Shown here: piece by piece, positions 1-12,562 of the stretch
Numbering within the stretch: the stretch's first letter is position 1
Layout: each line of letters starts with the position of its first letter
Assembly: GCA_004000515.1 (NCBI GenBank)
Contig: CP034537.1
Coordinates: 4,168,001 to 4,232,000, forward strand
Direction of reading: 5' to 3'
Source of the DNA: Pseudomonas poae
Lineage (GTDB): Bacteria; Pseudomonadota; Gammaproteobacteria; Pseudomonadales; Pseudomonadaceae
DNA: 64,000 nucleotides
Translations under genes and position numbers: made by a program
The notes under the pieces: generated by a model
The model's database searches: none
Told to the model about the DNA's origin: nothing
Seen by the model: only the letters and a program-made list of their open reading frames with translations

Positions 1-65
1 GATTGGGCAGTATTTATCGTCATTCAATAGATGGACGCGCTAAAAGGCGCAGGAAAAGACTCGTT

Positions 66-2473
66 TTGAAGAAATCCGCCGCAACACCTAAAGCAGCAGT
101 CGTGCCGGCCTGGCGCCAGCACCTGCACTATCGACTCAAGGAAGGCGCGCTGATCGCCATCGGCGCCCTGTGCCTGTTCCTGATGATGGCCTTGCTCACC
201 TATGGCAAGGACGATCCGGGCTGGAGCCACAACAGCAAGATCGAAGACGTGCAGAACTTCGGCGGCCCCGCCGGTTCCTACAGCGCCGATATCCTGTTCA
301 TGGTGCTTGGCTACTTCGCCTATATTTTTCCGCTGTTGCTGGCCATCAAGACCTGGCAGATCTTCCGCCAGCGCCATGAACCGTGGCAGTGGAGCGGCTG
401 GCTGTTCTCCTGGCGCCTGATCGGCCTGGTGTTCCTGGTGTTGTCTGGCGCGGCGCTGGCGCATATCCACTTCCATGCACCCACCGGCCTGCCGGCGGGC
501 GCTGGCGGGGCGCTGGGCGAAAGCCTTGGCGACCTGGCGCGCAAGACCCTGAATATCCAGGGCAGCACCCTGATGTTTATCGCGCTGTTCCTGTTCGGCC
601 TCACCGTGTTCACCGACCTGTCGTGGTTCAAGGTGATGGACGTGACCGGCAAGATCACCCTCGACCTGCTGGAGCTGTTCCAGGGCGCTGCCAACCGCTG
701 GTGGGCGGCCCGTGTCGACCGCAAGCGCATGGTTGCGCAACTGCGTGAGGTAGACACCCGTGTCAACGAGGTGGTGGCGCCAAGCACCCCGGATCGCCGC
801 GAGCAGGCCAAGGTCAAGGAACGCCTGATCGAACGCGAGCAAGCCCTGAGCAAACACATGTCGGACCGCGAGAAGCAGGTGCCGCCGGTGATCGCTCCCG
901 CGCCGCCCAAGCCTGCCGAACCGAGCCACCGCGTACAGAAAGAAAAGCAGGCGCCGCTGTTTGTCGACAGCGCCGTCGAAGGCACGTTGCCGCCGATTTC
1001 GATTCTCGACCCGGCCGAAAAGAAACAACTCAACTACTCCCCAGAATCCCTGGCCGCTGTTGGTCACCTGCTGGAAATCAAGCTCAAGGAATTCGGCGTC
1101 GAAGTGTCGGTGGATTCGATCCATCCCGGCCCGGTGATCACCCGTTACGAGATCCAGCCGGCTGCCGGTGTCAAGGTCAGCCGCATCTCCAACCTGGCCA
1201 AGGATTTGGCGCGCTCCCTGGCCGTGACCAGCGTGCGAGTGGTGGAAGTGATTCCCGGCAAGACCACCGTGGGTATCGAGATTCCCAACGAAGACCGCCA
1301 GATCGTGCGCTTCTCCGAAGTGCTGTCGACGCCGGAATACGACAACTTCAAGTCCCCGGTTACCTTGGCCCTGGGCCACGACATCGGCGGCAAGCCGGTG
1401 ATCACCGACCTGGCGAAAATGCCTCACCTGCTGGTAGCCGGTACAACCGGTTCGGGTAAGTCGGTGGGTGTGAACGCCATGATCCTGTCGATCCTGTTCA
1501 AGTCCGGCCCGGAAGACGCCAAGCTGATCATGATCGACCCGAAGATGTTGGAACTGTCGATCTACGAAGGCATTCCGCACCTGCTGTGCCCGGTCGTCAC
1601 CGACATGAAGGACGCCGCCAACGCCTTGCGCTGGAGCGTGGCCGAGATGGAGCGCCGCTACAAGCTGATGGCGAAGATGGGCGTGCGTAACCTGTCGGGC
1701 TTCAACGCCAAGATCAAGGAAGCCCACGAGCGCGGCGAGACCATTGATGACCCGTTGTACAAGCGCGAAAGCATTCACGACGAAGCGCCAAAACTGACCA
1801 AGCTGCCCACCATCGTGGTGGTGGTCGACGAATTCGCCGACATGATGATGATCGTCGGCAAGAAGGTTGAAGAACTGATCGCACGCATCGCCCAGAAGGC
1901 CCGTGCCGCCGGTATCCACTTGATCCTCGCCACCCAGCGTCCGTCGGTGGATGTGATCACCGGCCTGATCAAGGCCAACATCCCGACGCGCATGGCGTTC
2001 CAGGTGTCGAGCAAGATCGACTCGCGAACCATCATCGACCAGGGAGGTGCCGAGCAACTGCTGGGCCACGGTGACATGCTCTACATGCCGCCAGGCACCA
2101 GCCTGCCGATTCGGGTGCATGGCGCGTTCGTATCGGACGATGAAGTGCACCGTGTGGTGGAGGCCTGGAAACTGCGCGGCGCGCCGGAATACAACGACGA
2201 CATCCTCAACGGCGTCGAAGAAGCCGGTAGCGGCTTTGAGAGCGGCGGCGGTGGCGGTGACGACGACGCTGAAACCGATGCGCTGTACGACGAAGCCGTG
2301 GCTTTCGTGCTCGAAAGCCGCCGCGCCTCGATTTCCGCTGTGCAACGCAAACTGAAAATCGGCTACAACCGCGCTGCCCGCATGATCGAAGCCATGGAAA
2401 TGGCCGGCGTAGTGACCGCAATGAACACCAACGGCTCGCGCGAAGTCATCGCCCCGGGCAGATGCGCGACTGA
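66..2473 (+). CDS. ftsK: DNA translocase FtsK (frameshift at its 3' end)
   Basis: Septal DNA pump that clears chromosome termini and activates XerCD at dif. The protein (802 aa when repaired) has an N-terminal multi-pass membrane anchor (about residues 20-190), a Pro/Lys-rich linker, a RecA-type motor with Walker A GTTGSGKS and Walker B VVVVDEF, and a C-terminal winged-helix gamma domain that reads KOPS. I chose the TTG at 66 because the protein then begins [14 protein letters not shown], as in fluorescens-group FtsK. One base is missing near 2459: as read, the tail runs out of frame to a stop at 2519, while one added C gives the tail APGQMRD and a stop at 2473. lolA follows, as is usual in Pseudomonas. 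Confidence 0.95.
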
Positions 2474-2527
2474 TCCCGCGCCGCGTGGCAGCACGCGGCA
2501 CGCCCTAACGACTCAATGAGGACTCCC

Positions 2528-3151
2528 ATGCGTCTTATCCGCATGCTGTTGTTGCCGGCACTGGCCCTGACCGCTGTTTCGGCCCACGCCGATCCGGCCT
2601 CTGTCGCCAGCCTGACCAACCTGTTGGACAAATCCAAGACCCTGACCGCGCGCTTCTCCCAGCTGACCCTGGATGCAGGCGGCACCCAGTTGCAGCAAAC
2701 CGAAGGCGAAATGGCCGTGCAGCGCCCAGGCCTGTTTTACTGGCACACCGAAGGCAAGTCTGAGCAGACCATCGTCTCTGACGGCCAGAAAGTCACGCTG
2801 TGGGACCCGGACCTGGAGCAAGCGACCATCAAGAAGCTCGATCCACGCCTGAACCAGACGCCAGCGCTGCTGCTGTCGGGTGACGTGTCGAAAATCAACG
2901 AAAGCTTCGAAATTACCTCCAAGCAAACCAGCAACGTGATCGAGTTCACGCTCAAACCGAAGTCCAAGGACACGTTGTTCGACACCCTGAACCTGTCGTT
3001 CGGCAACGGTGTGATCAACAACATGCGTTTGATCGACAGCGTCGGCCAGCGCACCGATATCCTGTTCTCCGGGGTCAAGGCCAACCAGCCGGTGCCGGCC
3101 TCCAAGTTCAAGTTCGACATCCCCAAGGGTGCCGACGTGATCCAGGAATAA
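2528..3151 (+). CDS. lolA: Outer-membrane lipoprotein carrier protein LolA
   Basis: Periplasmic chaperone that takes lipoproteins from LolCDE and hands them to LolB. The 207-aa product starts with a Sec signal peptide ([21 protein letters not shown], cleavage after AHA) followed by the LolA beta-barrel sequence with the core [13 protein letters not shown]. The ATG at 2528 is preferred to the one at 2516 because it has GAGGA just upstream and starts at the signal peptide. It sits between ftsK and rarA, the conserved order, and is probably co-transcribed with them. Confidence 0.95.
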   Translation: MRLIRMLLLPALALTAVSAHADPASVASLTNLLDKSKTLTARFSQLTLDAGGTQLQQTEGEMAVQRPGLFYWHTEGKSEQTIVSDGQKVTLWDPDLEQATIKKLDPRLNQTPALLLSGDVSKINESFEITSKQTSNVIEFTLKPKSKDTLFDTLNLSFGNGVINNMRLIDSVGQRTDILFSGVKANQPVPASKFKFDIPKGADVIQE

Positions 3152-3178
3152 TCTGCCCAGAGGTTTCAAGCGCTGCCC

Positions 3179-4500
3179 ATGGATTTGTTTCGAAGTGACC
3201 CGATTGCCCAGCCCCTGGCCGCGCGCTTGCGCTCGACCAACCTGGATGAGTACGTCGGGCAAGAACACCTGCTCGCTCGCGGCAAACCATTGCGCGAAGC
3301 CCTGGAGCAGGGTGCGCTGCACTCGATGATTTTCTGGGGGCCGCCGGGGGTGGGCAAGACCACCTTGGCGCGGCTGCTAGCGAAAGTCTCGGATGCGCAC
3401 TTCGAAACGGTCTCGGCGGTGCTCGCCGGGGTCAAGGAGATCCGCCAGGCGGTGGACGTGGCCAAGCAGCAGGCCGGGCAGTACGGCAAGCGCACCATCC
3501 TGTTTGTCGACGAAGTGCATCGCTTCAACAAGTCGCAGCAGGATGCATTCCTGCCTTACGTGGAAGACGGCACGCTGATCTTTATCGGTGCCACCACTGA
3601 AAATCCTTCGTTTGAACTAAACAACGCTTTGCTGTCGCGGGCGCGGGTCTACGTGCTCAAGAGCCTGGATGAAGCCGCGATGCAAAAGCTGCTGCACCGC
3701 GCGTTAAGCGAAGACAAGGGTTTGGGTAAGCGCCAGCTGAGCGTCAGCGACGAAGGCTTCAAGATCCTGCTTACCGCCGCCGATGGCGATGGCCGCCGTT
3801 TTCTCAACTTGCTGGAAAACGCTTCTGACCTGGCCGAGGACGGCAGTGAGATAGGCGTCGACCTGCTGCAAAGCCTGTTGGGCGACACCCGTCGGCGTTT
3901 CGATAAGGGCGGTGAAGCGTTCTACGATCAGATTTCGGCGCTGCACAAGTCCGTGCGCGGTTCCAACCCCGACGGCGCGTTGTATTGGTTTGCGCGCATG
4001 ATCGACGGTGGTTGCGATCCGCTGTACCTGGCGCGGCGCGTGGTGCGCATGGCCAGCGAAGACATCGGCAACGCTGACCCGCGTGCACTGAGCCTGTGCC
4101 TGGCCGCGTGGGATGTGCAGGAGCGCCTGGGCAGCCCGGAAGGCGAGTTGGCGGTGGCCCAGGCCATCACCTACCTGGCCTGTGCGCCGAAAAGCAACGC
4201 GGTGTACATGGGCTTCAAGTCAGCGTTGCGTGCGGCTGCCGAATACGGCTCACTCGAAGTGCCGCTGCACTTGCGCAACGCGCCGACCAAGCTGATGAAA
4301 CAACTGGGCTACGGCGATGAATACCGCTACGCCCATGACGAACCGGACGCCTATGCGGCCGGCGAAGACTACTTCCCCGATGAGCTTGAGCCGCTACCGC
4401 TCTACCAGCCGGTGCCCCGTGGGCTGGAGCTGAAGATCGGTGAAAAGCTCAATCACCTTGCCCAACTCGATCGGCTCAGCCCCAAACAGCGGAGAAAGTA

Positions 4501-4501
<1 letters not shown>
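3179..4501 (+). CDS. rarA: Replication-associated recombination ATPase RarA (MgsA)
   Basis: AAA+ clamp-loader-like ATPase that acts at stalled replication forks. The 440-aa product is full length. Walker [12 protein letters not shown] is at about residue 57 and Walker B with DEVHRF at about 110; the C-terminal MgsA tetramerisation region includes [11 protein letters not shown] and [11 protein letters not shown]. The stop codon shares its last base with the GTG of crcB, which implies coupled translation. No defect seen. Confidence 0.95.
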
Positions 4502-6171
<1,670 letters not shown>

Positions 6172-7566
6172 ATGGAATTTCTGCCGCTGTTTCATAACCT
6201 GCGCGGCAGTCGTGTATTGGTCGTCGGTGGCGGGGAGATTGCCTTGCGCAAATCCCGGCTGCTGGCCGATGCCGGCGCGTTGCTGCAGGTGGTTGCTCCC
6301 CAGATCGAAGACCAGTTGCGTGAGCTGGTACTGGGCAGTGGCGGAGAACTGATTCTGCGCGGTTATCAGGAAGCCGACCTTGACGGTTGCACCCTGATCA
6401 TCGCCGCCACCGACGACGAGTCGTTGAACGCGCAAGTGTCCAGCGACGCCAAGCGCCGTTGCGTGCCGGTCAATGTGGTGGATGCGCCCGCTTTGTGCAG
6501 CGTGATCTTCCCCGCGATTGTCGACCGGTCGCCGTTGGTGATTGCCGTGTCCAGTGGCGGCGACGCGCCGGTGCTGGCGCGCCTGATCCGCGCCAAACTG
6601 GAAACCTGGATTCCGTCCACCTATGGCCAACTGGCCGGGCTGGCCGCGCGTTTTCGTGCTCAGGTCAAAGGCTTGTACCCGGATGTGCAGCAACGCCGCG
6701 CGTTCTGGGAAGACGTGTTCCAAGGGCCGATTGCCGACCGTCAATTGGCCGGGCAGGGCGCCGAAGCCGAGCGCCTGTTGATCGAAAAGGTCAACGGCGC
6801 AGCGCCCAATGCACCGGGTGAGGTTTACCTGGTGGGCGCCGGCCCTGGCGACCCGGACCTGCTGACCTTTCGCGCGCTGCGCCTGATGCAGCAAGCCGAC
6901 GTGGTGTTGTACGACCGATTGGTCGCGCCCGCGATTCTAGAGCTGTGCCGCCGTGACGCTGAGCGCGTTTACGTCGGCAAGCGTCGCGCCGACCATGCCG
7001 TGCCCCAGGACCAGATCAACCAGCAATTGGTGGACCTGGCCAAGCAAGGCAAGCGGGTGGTACGCCTCAAGGGTGGCGATCCGTTCATCTTTGGTCGCGG
7101 CGGCGAGGAAATCGAGGAGCTGGCGGCCCATGGCATCCCGTTCCAGGTGGTACCGGGTATCACTGCGGCCAGCGGTTGCGCGGCTTATGCCGGGATCCCG
7201 CTGACGCACCGCGACTATGCGCAGTCGGTGCGCTTTATCACCGGGCATCTAAAGGACGGGACGTCGGACCTGCCCTGGCACGACCTGGTCGGCCCTTCGC
7301 AGACCTTGGTGTTCTACATGGGCTTGGTTGGCTTGCCGATCATTTGCGAACAACTGATCAAGCATGGTCGCGCGGCGGATACTCCGGCGGCGTTGATCCA
7401 GCAGGGCACCACGTCCAATCAGCGTGTCTTCACCGGCACCCTGGCGGATTTGCCACGCATGGTGGCGGAGCATGAAGTGCATGCGCCGACATTGGTGATC
7501 GTCGGTGAGGTGGTGGTGTTGCGCGAGAAGCTCAAGTGGTTTGAAGGCGCGCAGTCCCAGGTCTGA
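6172..7566 (+). CDS. cysG: Siroheme synthase CysG
   Basis: Trifunctional enzyme making siroheme from uroporphyrinogen III for sulfite and nitrite reduction. The N-terminal dehydrogenase/ferrochelatase half has a Rossmann motif ([11 protein letters not shown], about residue 15). The C-terminal SAM uroporphyrinogen methyltransferase begins at [15 protein letters not shown] (about residue 217) and contains [16 protein letters not shown]. Its 464 aa is the usual length. The ATG follows the serS stop directly (TAAATG). Confidence 0.95.
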   Translation: MEFLPLFHNLRGSRVLVVGGGEIALRKSRLLADAGALLQVVAPQIEDQLRELVLGSGGELILRGYQEADLDGCTLIIAATDDESLNAQVSSDAKRRCVPVNVVDAPALCSVIFPAIVDRSPLVIAVSSGGDAPVLARLIRAKLETWIPSTYGQLAGLAARFRAQVKGLYPDVQQRRAFWEDVFQGPIADRQLAGQGAEAERLLIEKVNGAAPNAPGEVYLVGAGPGDPDLLTFRALRLMQQADVVLYDRLVAPAILELCRRDAERVYVGKRRADHAVPQDQINQQLVDLAKQGKRVVRLKGGDPFIFGRGGEEIEELAAHGIPFQVVPGITAASGCAAYAGIPLTHRDYAQSVRFITGHLKDGTSDLPWHDLVGPSQTLVFYMGLVGLPIICEQLIKHGRAADTPAALIQQGTTSNQRVFTGTLADLPRMVAEHEVHAPTLVIVGEVVVLREKLKWFEGAQSQV

Positions 7567-7569
7567 CGT

Positions 7570-7707
7570 GGCTTTGTAGTGAGTGGGCTTGTCCCGCGCT
7601 GGGTGGCGAAGCCGCCCTAAACCCAAGCAATTCGGTCTTCCTGAAACACCGAGGCGGTCTTATTGGGGCGGCTTCGCCGCCCAGCGCGGACAAGCCCGCT
7701 CACTACA
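7570..7707. repeat. REP doublet, long type (GTAGTGAG...CTCACTACA)
   Basis: Two inverted REP-like units, TAGTGAGTGGGCTTGTCCCGCG near 7576 and its inverted partner near 7682-7706, flank a spacer containing GGCGAAGCCGCC and GGCGGCTTCGCC. It lies between the 3' ends of cysG and the convergent yqjG, a typical REPIN location. A related copy is at 19,845-19,975. Confidence 0.8.
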
Positions 7708-8700
7708 TGCCGAATACCCGCTTGCCAATCAACCGCTCCCGATCATGCCCCGCATCAAACCCTTGCAACGGCCCCTTCGGCACAATGCCTGTCGGGTTAA
7801 TCGTCCGGTGGCTGGCGTAGTAATGCCCCTTGATGTGCGCAAAATCCACGGTCTCGGCCACGCCCGGCCACTGATACAGCTCCCGTAGCCAATTCGACAA
7901 GTTCGAATAATCGGCGATCCTGCGCAAATTGCATTTGAAGTGGCTGTAGTACACCGCATCAAAGCGAATCAACGTGGTAAACAGACGCACATCCGCTTCT
8001 GTCAGGAACTCGCCCGCCAAATAGCGATGCTCGCCCAAGTGCTGTTCCAGGTAATCCAACTCGGCAAACACATCATCAAACGCGCTTTCATACGCCTGCT
8101 GCGACGTGGCGAAACCTGCGCGGTACACGCCATTGTTCACGGCAGGGTAGATACGTTCATTCAGCGCGTCGATGGTCGGGCGCAACGACTCGGGGTAGAA
8201 ATCTAGCGTGTTGCCGGTTAGCTCGTTGAACGCACTGTTGAACATGCGGATGATTTCCGCCGATTCATTGCTGACGATGCGATTCAATTTCTTGTCCCAC
8301 AGCACGGGCACGGTGACGCGCCCCGTGTAGTCAGCGCTATCGGCGGTATAGCGCTGGTGCATGAATTCGAAATTGTCCAGCTTATCGCCTGTAGAGCCGT
8401 GGGCCTTGTCGAAGGTCCAGCCGTTTTCCAGCATCAGCCAACTGACCACGGATACGCCGATCAGGTCTTCCAGGCCCTTGAGCTCTCGCATGATCAGGGT
8501 GCGGTGGGCCCACGGGCAGGCGAGGACACATACAGGTGGTAACGACCGGCCTCGGCCTTGAAGCCGCCTTCACCGCTCGGGCCAGGCGCGCCGTCGGCGG
8601 TCACCCAGTTGCGGCGTTGCGCCTGTTCGCGCTGGAAAGCGCCGTCTGCGCTACTTTCGTACCACTGGTCTTTCCAGTGTCCTTCGATCAGCAAACCCAT
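7703..8700 (-). CDS. yqjG: Glutathionyl-hydroquinone reductase (YqjG/ECM4 type), one frameshift
   Basis: Xi-class glutathione transferase that reduces glutathionyl-hydroquinones. Thioredoxin-like N-terminal domain with the catalytic CPWAHR motif, then the all-helical C-terminal domain with the Tyr-rich AVYYSHFKCNLRRI region. The first 68 codons (MGLLIEGHWKDQWYES...) and the rest lie in different frames. Restoring one G in the run at 8524-8525 joins them through YVSLACPWAHRTLIMRELKG and gives about 332 aa, the family length. Single gene, convergent with cysG. Confidence 0.9.
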
Positions 8701-8788
8701 GACTGGCTCCTCAACTCATAAGCGTTGGAGACCAGTCTAAAGGGATGAGTTCGATTTAAAAGCGCAAAGACTACGGGTGAATTATCGA

Positions 8789-9790
8789 CTAAATCGATTT
8801 GTTCCGCGCATCCCAGTATTGCTGGGCCAAAACGAATGCTTGCTCACGTGGATGACCAAGACCGCGCAGTGTCAGCGCCATGGTGGCGATCAGGGCCAAT
8901 TGTGGGTAGCTGTCCTCTACATCGCCACGCCACAGCGCTTTCAAATGCTCAGGCTCCAACGCAGCCGGTTTGACGTGGCGCTGGGCCGATAGGGCGGGCC
9001 ATTCTTCATCCCAGCTTTCGCCGCCTGTGGTGCCGTACAGATGGCTTGCAGAGTCGGGGTTGATCTCGATTTCGCCGCCGTCGCCTTTCACCACAATCAC
9101 GTTGTCACCCAGCAAGCCGCTGGCATCTCGGTGCACGCCCTGGTAACCCGGGTGGAAAATGCTTTGCAAGCCAAGACGCGCATTCAGCGGGTTAAGCAGG
9201 CGCGCCAGGGAGTGGATTGGTGAACGTAAGCCCAGGGTGTTGCGCAGGTCGATCATGCGTTGCAGTTGTGGTGCCCAGTCGCCCAGCGGGATAAACGCCA
9301 GGTTGCCGTGCTCAAAGGCACTTTCGACCTGCTGCCAGTTACGGCACAGCGGGATCTGCAAACCTTCCAGCAATTGCTCGGTGTATAGCCGACCCGCCGT
9401 GTGTGCCCCGCCGCCGTGCAGGAGGATGCGCACACCATTTTGTGCCAGGCACTTGGCTGCCAGCAGGTACCACGGCAGATGGCGTTTCTTGCCGGCGTAG
9501 GTTGGCCAGTCGACATCCACATTCAGCGCCGGCACGTTGAGGCGTTCGCGCACGGCTTCGGTGAAGCCGGCGAGTTCTTCCGGGCTTTCTTCCTTGTGGC
9601 GCAGCAGCATCAGGAAGGCGCCGAGCTGGGTGTCTTCGACTTTCTCGTCGAGCAGCATGCCCATGGCTTCGCGGGCTTCCTCACGCGTGAGGTTGCGCGC
9701 GCCGCGCTTGCCTTTGCCCAGGATGCGCACGAACTGCGCAAAGGGGTGCTCGGCGGGAGTTTCTAGGGTCAGCGGGGCAAAGTCGGTCAT
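8789..9790 (-). CDS. ybiB: YbiB/TrpD2-family nucleic-acid-binding protein
   Basis: Paralogue of anthranilate phosphoribosyltransferase (TrpD fold). YbiB homologues bind DNA and lack the TrpD reaction. The sequence keeps the TrpD-like N-terminal helices (TREEAREAMGMLLDEKVEDTQLGAFLMLLR) and a glycine-rich loop (VRILLHGGGAHTAGR). The ATG at 9790 overlaps the tusE stop (ATGA), so it is the last gene of the tus operon here; an upstream in-frame TTG at 9796 is less likely. 333 aa, intact. Confidence 0.88.
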   Translation of the reverse strand: MTDFAPLTLETPAEHPFAQFVRILGKGKRGARNLTREEAREAMGMLLDEKVEDTQLGAFLMLLRHKEESPEELAGFTEAVRERLNVPALNVDVDWPTYAGKKRHLPWYLLAAKCLAQNGVRILLHGGGAHTAGRLYTEQLLEGLQIPLCRNWQQVESAFEHGNLAFIPLGDWAPQLQRMIDLRNTLGLRSPIHSLARLLNPLNARLGLQSIFHPGYQGVHRDASGLLGDNVIVVKGDGGEIEINPDSASHLYGTTGGESWDEEWPALSAQRHVKPAALEPEHLKALWRGDVEDSYPQLALIATMALTLRGLGHPREQAFVLAQQYWDARNKSI

Positions 9791-10121
9791 AAGCAATTCG
9801 TCGGCCTGGGCAGGCCCGCCAGCTTGGCGGCGAGTTTGGCGGGAGTGCCGTTGAACAGTTTGTTGAGGTGCAGGCTGTTGCCTTTTCCGGGCCCAGCTTC
9901 AAGGCGGTGTACTTGATCAGCGGGCGGGTGGCCGGGGACAGCTGGAATTCGGCGTAGAAGCCGCGCAGCAGGTCGAGGATTTCCCAGTGGTCGGGCGTCA
10001 ACGCCAGCGGTTCGGCGGCGGCCAGTGCGTTGGCGACCTCGACGGACCAGTCGTTCAAGTCGACGAGGTAGCCGTCTTTGTCCAGCTCATAGGTGCGTTC
10101 GCCTACGGTCAAGGTGTTCAT
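9787..10121 (-). CDS. tusE: Sulfurtransferase TusE (DsrC family), one frameshift
   Basis: Last carrier in the TusABCDE sulfur relay that feeds MnmA for 2-thiolation of uridine 34. DsrC-type protein of 111 aa beginning MNTLTVGERTYELDKDGYL. The conserved C-terminal cysteine is seen in the repaired end PTNCL. As read the frame is lost after KLGPEK; one base is missing in the C run at 9881-9882. Its stop overlaps the ybiB start. Confidence 0.9.
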
Positions 10122-10395
10122 AGCCAGCTGTTGACCTTGTCGTAGTCGAGCGACAGTTGCACGAAACCTGGGTAGTCCACGCTGTCGGCCCAGTCCGGTA
10201 AGGGCAGGTTGCGCGCCTGCATGTCTTCGGCCAGCACAAACACCTTCACGCCCTTGGTGTGTAGGGCGGGGCGTGCAGCCCGTACGCGCCGTCGCCGCAC
10301 AGCAGGATCGCGTCCTCGGCGCCGCAGATACGCAGGCAGCTGTCGAGGCGGCTATCGGAAAACGGCGAGTGAGACACCACATGTAAAGTCGACAT
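10118..10395 (-). CDS. tusB: Sulfur relay protein TusB (DsrH), one frameshift
   Basis: Component of the TusBCD heterohexamer that takes persulfide sulfur from TusA. Starts MSTLHVVSHSPFSDSRLDSC at 10395 and ends FVQLSLDYDKVNSWL. The two halves are in different frames; restoring a fifth G in the run 10268-10271 joins them as GLHAPALHTKGVKVF, giving 92 aa. Overlaps tusC (TGATG) and tusE (ATGA), so the operon is translationally coupled. Confidence 0.88.
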
Positions 10396-10744
10396 CAGAG
10401 GGTAATCACCTGGTCGTAGCGGTCAATCAATTGGGAAATAGCCTCGTTGCTCAACGGTTGCGCCTCGGTCGGTGGCGTCAAGCCACGCACGGCCATGCTG
10501 TGGCGGCAGACAAATACATCATCGATGCCGAACAGCCCCAAGGCCTGCAGGTTGGCGCTGAGGTCCTTTTGTTGCACGGCCTTGGCGTTCTGGTGCGGCG
10601 CGAGCTGGAACACGCCGTCATCCAAAAACAGCAAGCCGATCGGCAGGTCAAACGCGCCGCCGGCCAGCACGATATCCAGCGCTTCGCGCGCACTCGGCCT
10701 GACCATGGCGCCTGGCGGCTGATCACCAATAAGGATTTGGACAT
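10395..10744 (-). CDS. tusC: Sulfur relay protein TusC (DsrF), one frameshift
   Basis: DsrE/F-fold subunit of TusBCD. Begins MSKSLLVISRQAPWSG at 10744 and continues PSAREALDIVLAGGAFDLPIGLLFLDDGV once the G lost from the run at 10696-10697 is restored (116 aa). The core residues QLAPHQNA and FVCRHSMAVRG match DsrF proteins. One base separates it from tusD. Confidence 0.88.
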
Positions 10745-10745
10745 T

Positions 10746-11137
10746 TCACGGCCCTCCAAAACAGATCAGGCGGTCGGCCGTTTGGGCGGCGTCGTGCAAT
10801 TGGCCGAGGCCCGACAACGCCCACGGCGCCTGCAGGTTCACCGCGCTGCGTTGGTAGCGCGCGGCCTCTTCGGCATTGAGCACGCCACGGCGCAAGGCCG
10901 CGGCAATGCACACCACGCCATCAAGCTGATGCTGGCTGACAAACTCACGCCACTGGCGGGCGATATCTTGCTCATCTTGGGGCGCTACGACGTTGCTGGA
11001 CGCGCTGTACACGCCATCCTGATAAAAAACAGCCGCACAATCTCATGCCCGCCGGCCAACGCCGCCTGGGCGAACAGCAAGGCGCGGCGCGAGGAGGGCG
11101 CATGGGCGGCGGAAAACAGGGCTATCGCAAACTTCAT
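10746..11137 (-). CDS. tusD: Sulfur relay protein TusD (DsrE), one frameshift
   Basis: First gene of the leftward tusDCB-tusE-ybiB operon and the TusBCD subunit that normally carries the catalytic cysteine; DGVVCIAAALRRGV fits that site. Begins MKFAIALFSAAHAPSSRRAL. The 6-A run at 11024-11029 is one base short: seven would give RLFFYQDGVYSASS and a 130-aa protein. Confidence 0.9.
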
Positions 11138-11294
11138 GGAACACTCTGCAAGTAAACGTGGGGCAATGATAAAGCCGCCGCCACGAAAAAGCCCGCCGTG
11201 ATCAAAACGGTCACCGTTGCTGAGCGTTCTGACGATTGCCGGTAGGCGCAAGGCTGCCTAGTCTGTGGGCAATCGAAACGGAATTGGAGTGCCC

Positions 11295-12457
11295 ATGTCA
11301 GGTCCCTTGGCGTCCCTCAAAGTGCTGGATTTTTCCACCTTGCTGCCCGGCCCGTTTGCATCATTGATGCTGGCAGACATGGGCGCCGAGGTATTGCGCA
11401 TCGAATCGCCTACGCGCATGGACCTGCTGCGGGTGTTGCCGCCCCATGACCGAGGGATTTCGGCGAGCCATGCCTACCTCAATCGCAATAAGCGCAGTTT
11501 GGCACTGGACCTCAAGCAGGCTGAGGCGTTGGAGGTTGTGCGAGCGCTGGTTAAAGACTACGACATCGTGCTCGAACAGTTTCGACCCGGTGTGATGGAG
11601 CGGCTGGGATTGGGCTATGAGGCGCTGAAGGCGATCAATCCCAGGCTGATTTATGTGTCGATCACCGGTTACGGTCAGACCGGCCCCTACAAAGACCGCG
11701 CCGGGCACGATATCAACTACCTGGCACTGGCCGGCGTGGCCAGCTACACCGGGCGCCAGGACAGCGGGCCGGTGCCATTGGGCGTGCAATTGGCCGATGT
11801 GGGCGGTGGTTCGTTGCATGCGGTGGTGGGATTGCTGGCGGCGGTCATTGCGAGGCAGCAGAGCGGGCTAGGGCAGTACCTGGATGTGAGCATGACCGAC
11901 TGCTCATTCAGCTTGAACGCCATGGTGGGCGCGGGCTACCTGGCGTGTGGCGTGGAGCCGGTGCGCGAGGGCATGTGTTAAACGGCGGCAGTTTCTACGA
12001 TTACTACCGGACGCGGGACGGGCGTTGGATGTCGGTTGGCAGCCTGGAGCCTGTGTTTATGCAGCAACTCTGCACGGCATTGGGGCGTCCGGAGCTAGCG
12101 GCGCAGGGCTTGGCGCCGGAGCTTAAGGTTGCTCTGCAAGTCGAGTTCGAAAAGCGCAGCTTTGATGAGCTGTGTGAGTTGTTTTCGGGGGTGGATGCCT
12201 GCGTCGAGCCGGTGTTGAGCTTGAGCGAGGCGGTGGAGCATCCGCAGCTTAAAGCCCGCGAACTGATCAGTCAGGTGCCCCGGGAGGATGGTTCGACGCA
12301 GGCGCAATTGGCCTGTCCGTTGAAATTCTCGCAAGGTTTGCCGGAACCACGGCATATCGGGGTTGCCGTTGGGGCGCACAGTGATGAGGTGTTGGCGCAG
12401 TTGGGGTTCAGTGCTCAGCGGATAGCGGAGTTGCGGCGTGCCAAAGTAGTTGGGTAG
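11295..12457 (+). CDS. CaiB/BaiF family (type III) CoA-transferase or acyl-CoA racemase, one frameshift
   Basis: Family III CoA-transferase fold. It starts SGPLASLKVLDFSTLLPGPFASLMLADMGA-like at the ATG 11295. The segment AGHDINYLALAG is the one that carries the catalytic His in alpha-methylacyl-CoA racemase, so racemase-like chemistry is possible, but the substrate cannot be told. One G is missing in the run 11969-11971 (VREGMC-stop as read, VREGHVLNGGSFYDYY when repaired), giving 387 aa. Stands alone, divergent from tusD. Confidence 0.85.
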
Positions 12458-12467
12458 TGCCTGGACT

Positions 12468-12560
12468 GGCGCTATCGCAGGCAAGCCAGCTCCCACATTC
12501 GACCGCGTTGTCAGGTTGATCACCGATCAAATGTGGGAGCGGGCTTGCTCGCGAAGGGGC
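12468..12560. repeat. REP doublet with two different REP types
   Basis: CTATCGCAGGCAAGCCAGCT at 12471 and the inverted GTGGGAGCGGGCTTGCTCGC at about 12533 flank a 30-base spacer. Unlike the other doublets, its two arms belong to different sequence types (GGCTTGCCTGCGAT and GGCTTGCTCGCGAA). Lies between two convergent genes. Confidence 0.8.
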
Positions 12561-12562
12561 CC

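Noticed and set aside
24..2501. 825-codon open frame antisense to ftsK
   Set aside because: His/Gly/Arg-rich product typical of the antisense of GC-rich coding sequence; no start context and no domain.
10209..11201. 330-codon plus-strand frame across the tus genes
   Set aside because: Opposite four conserved tus genes that make sense once single-base errors are repaired.
11295..12457. Calling the CoA-transferase and the tus genes pseudogenes
   Set aside because: Each is restored by one base in a short homopolymer and the same defect affects essential genes, so error is the simpler explanation.
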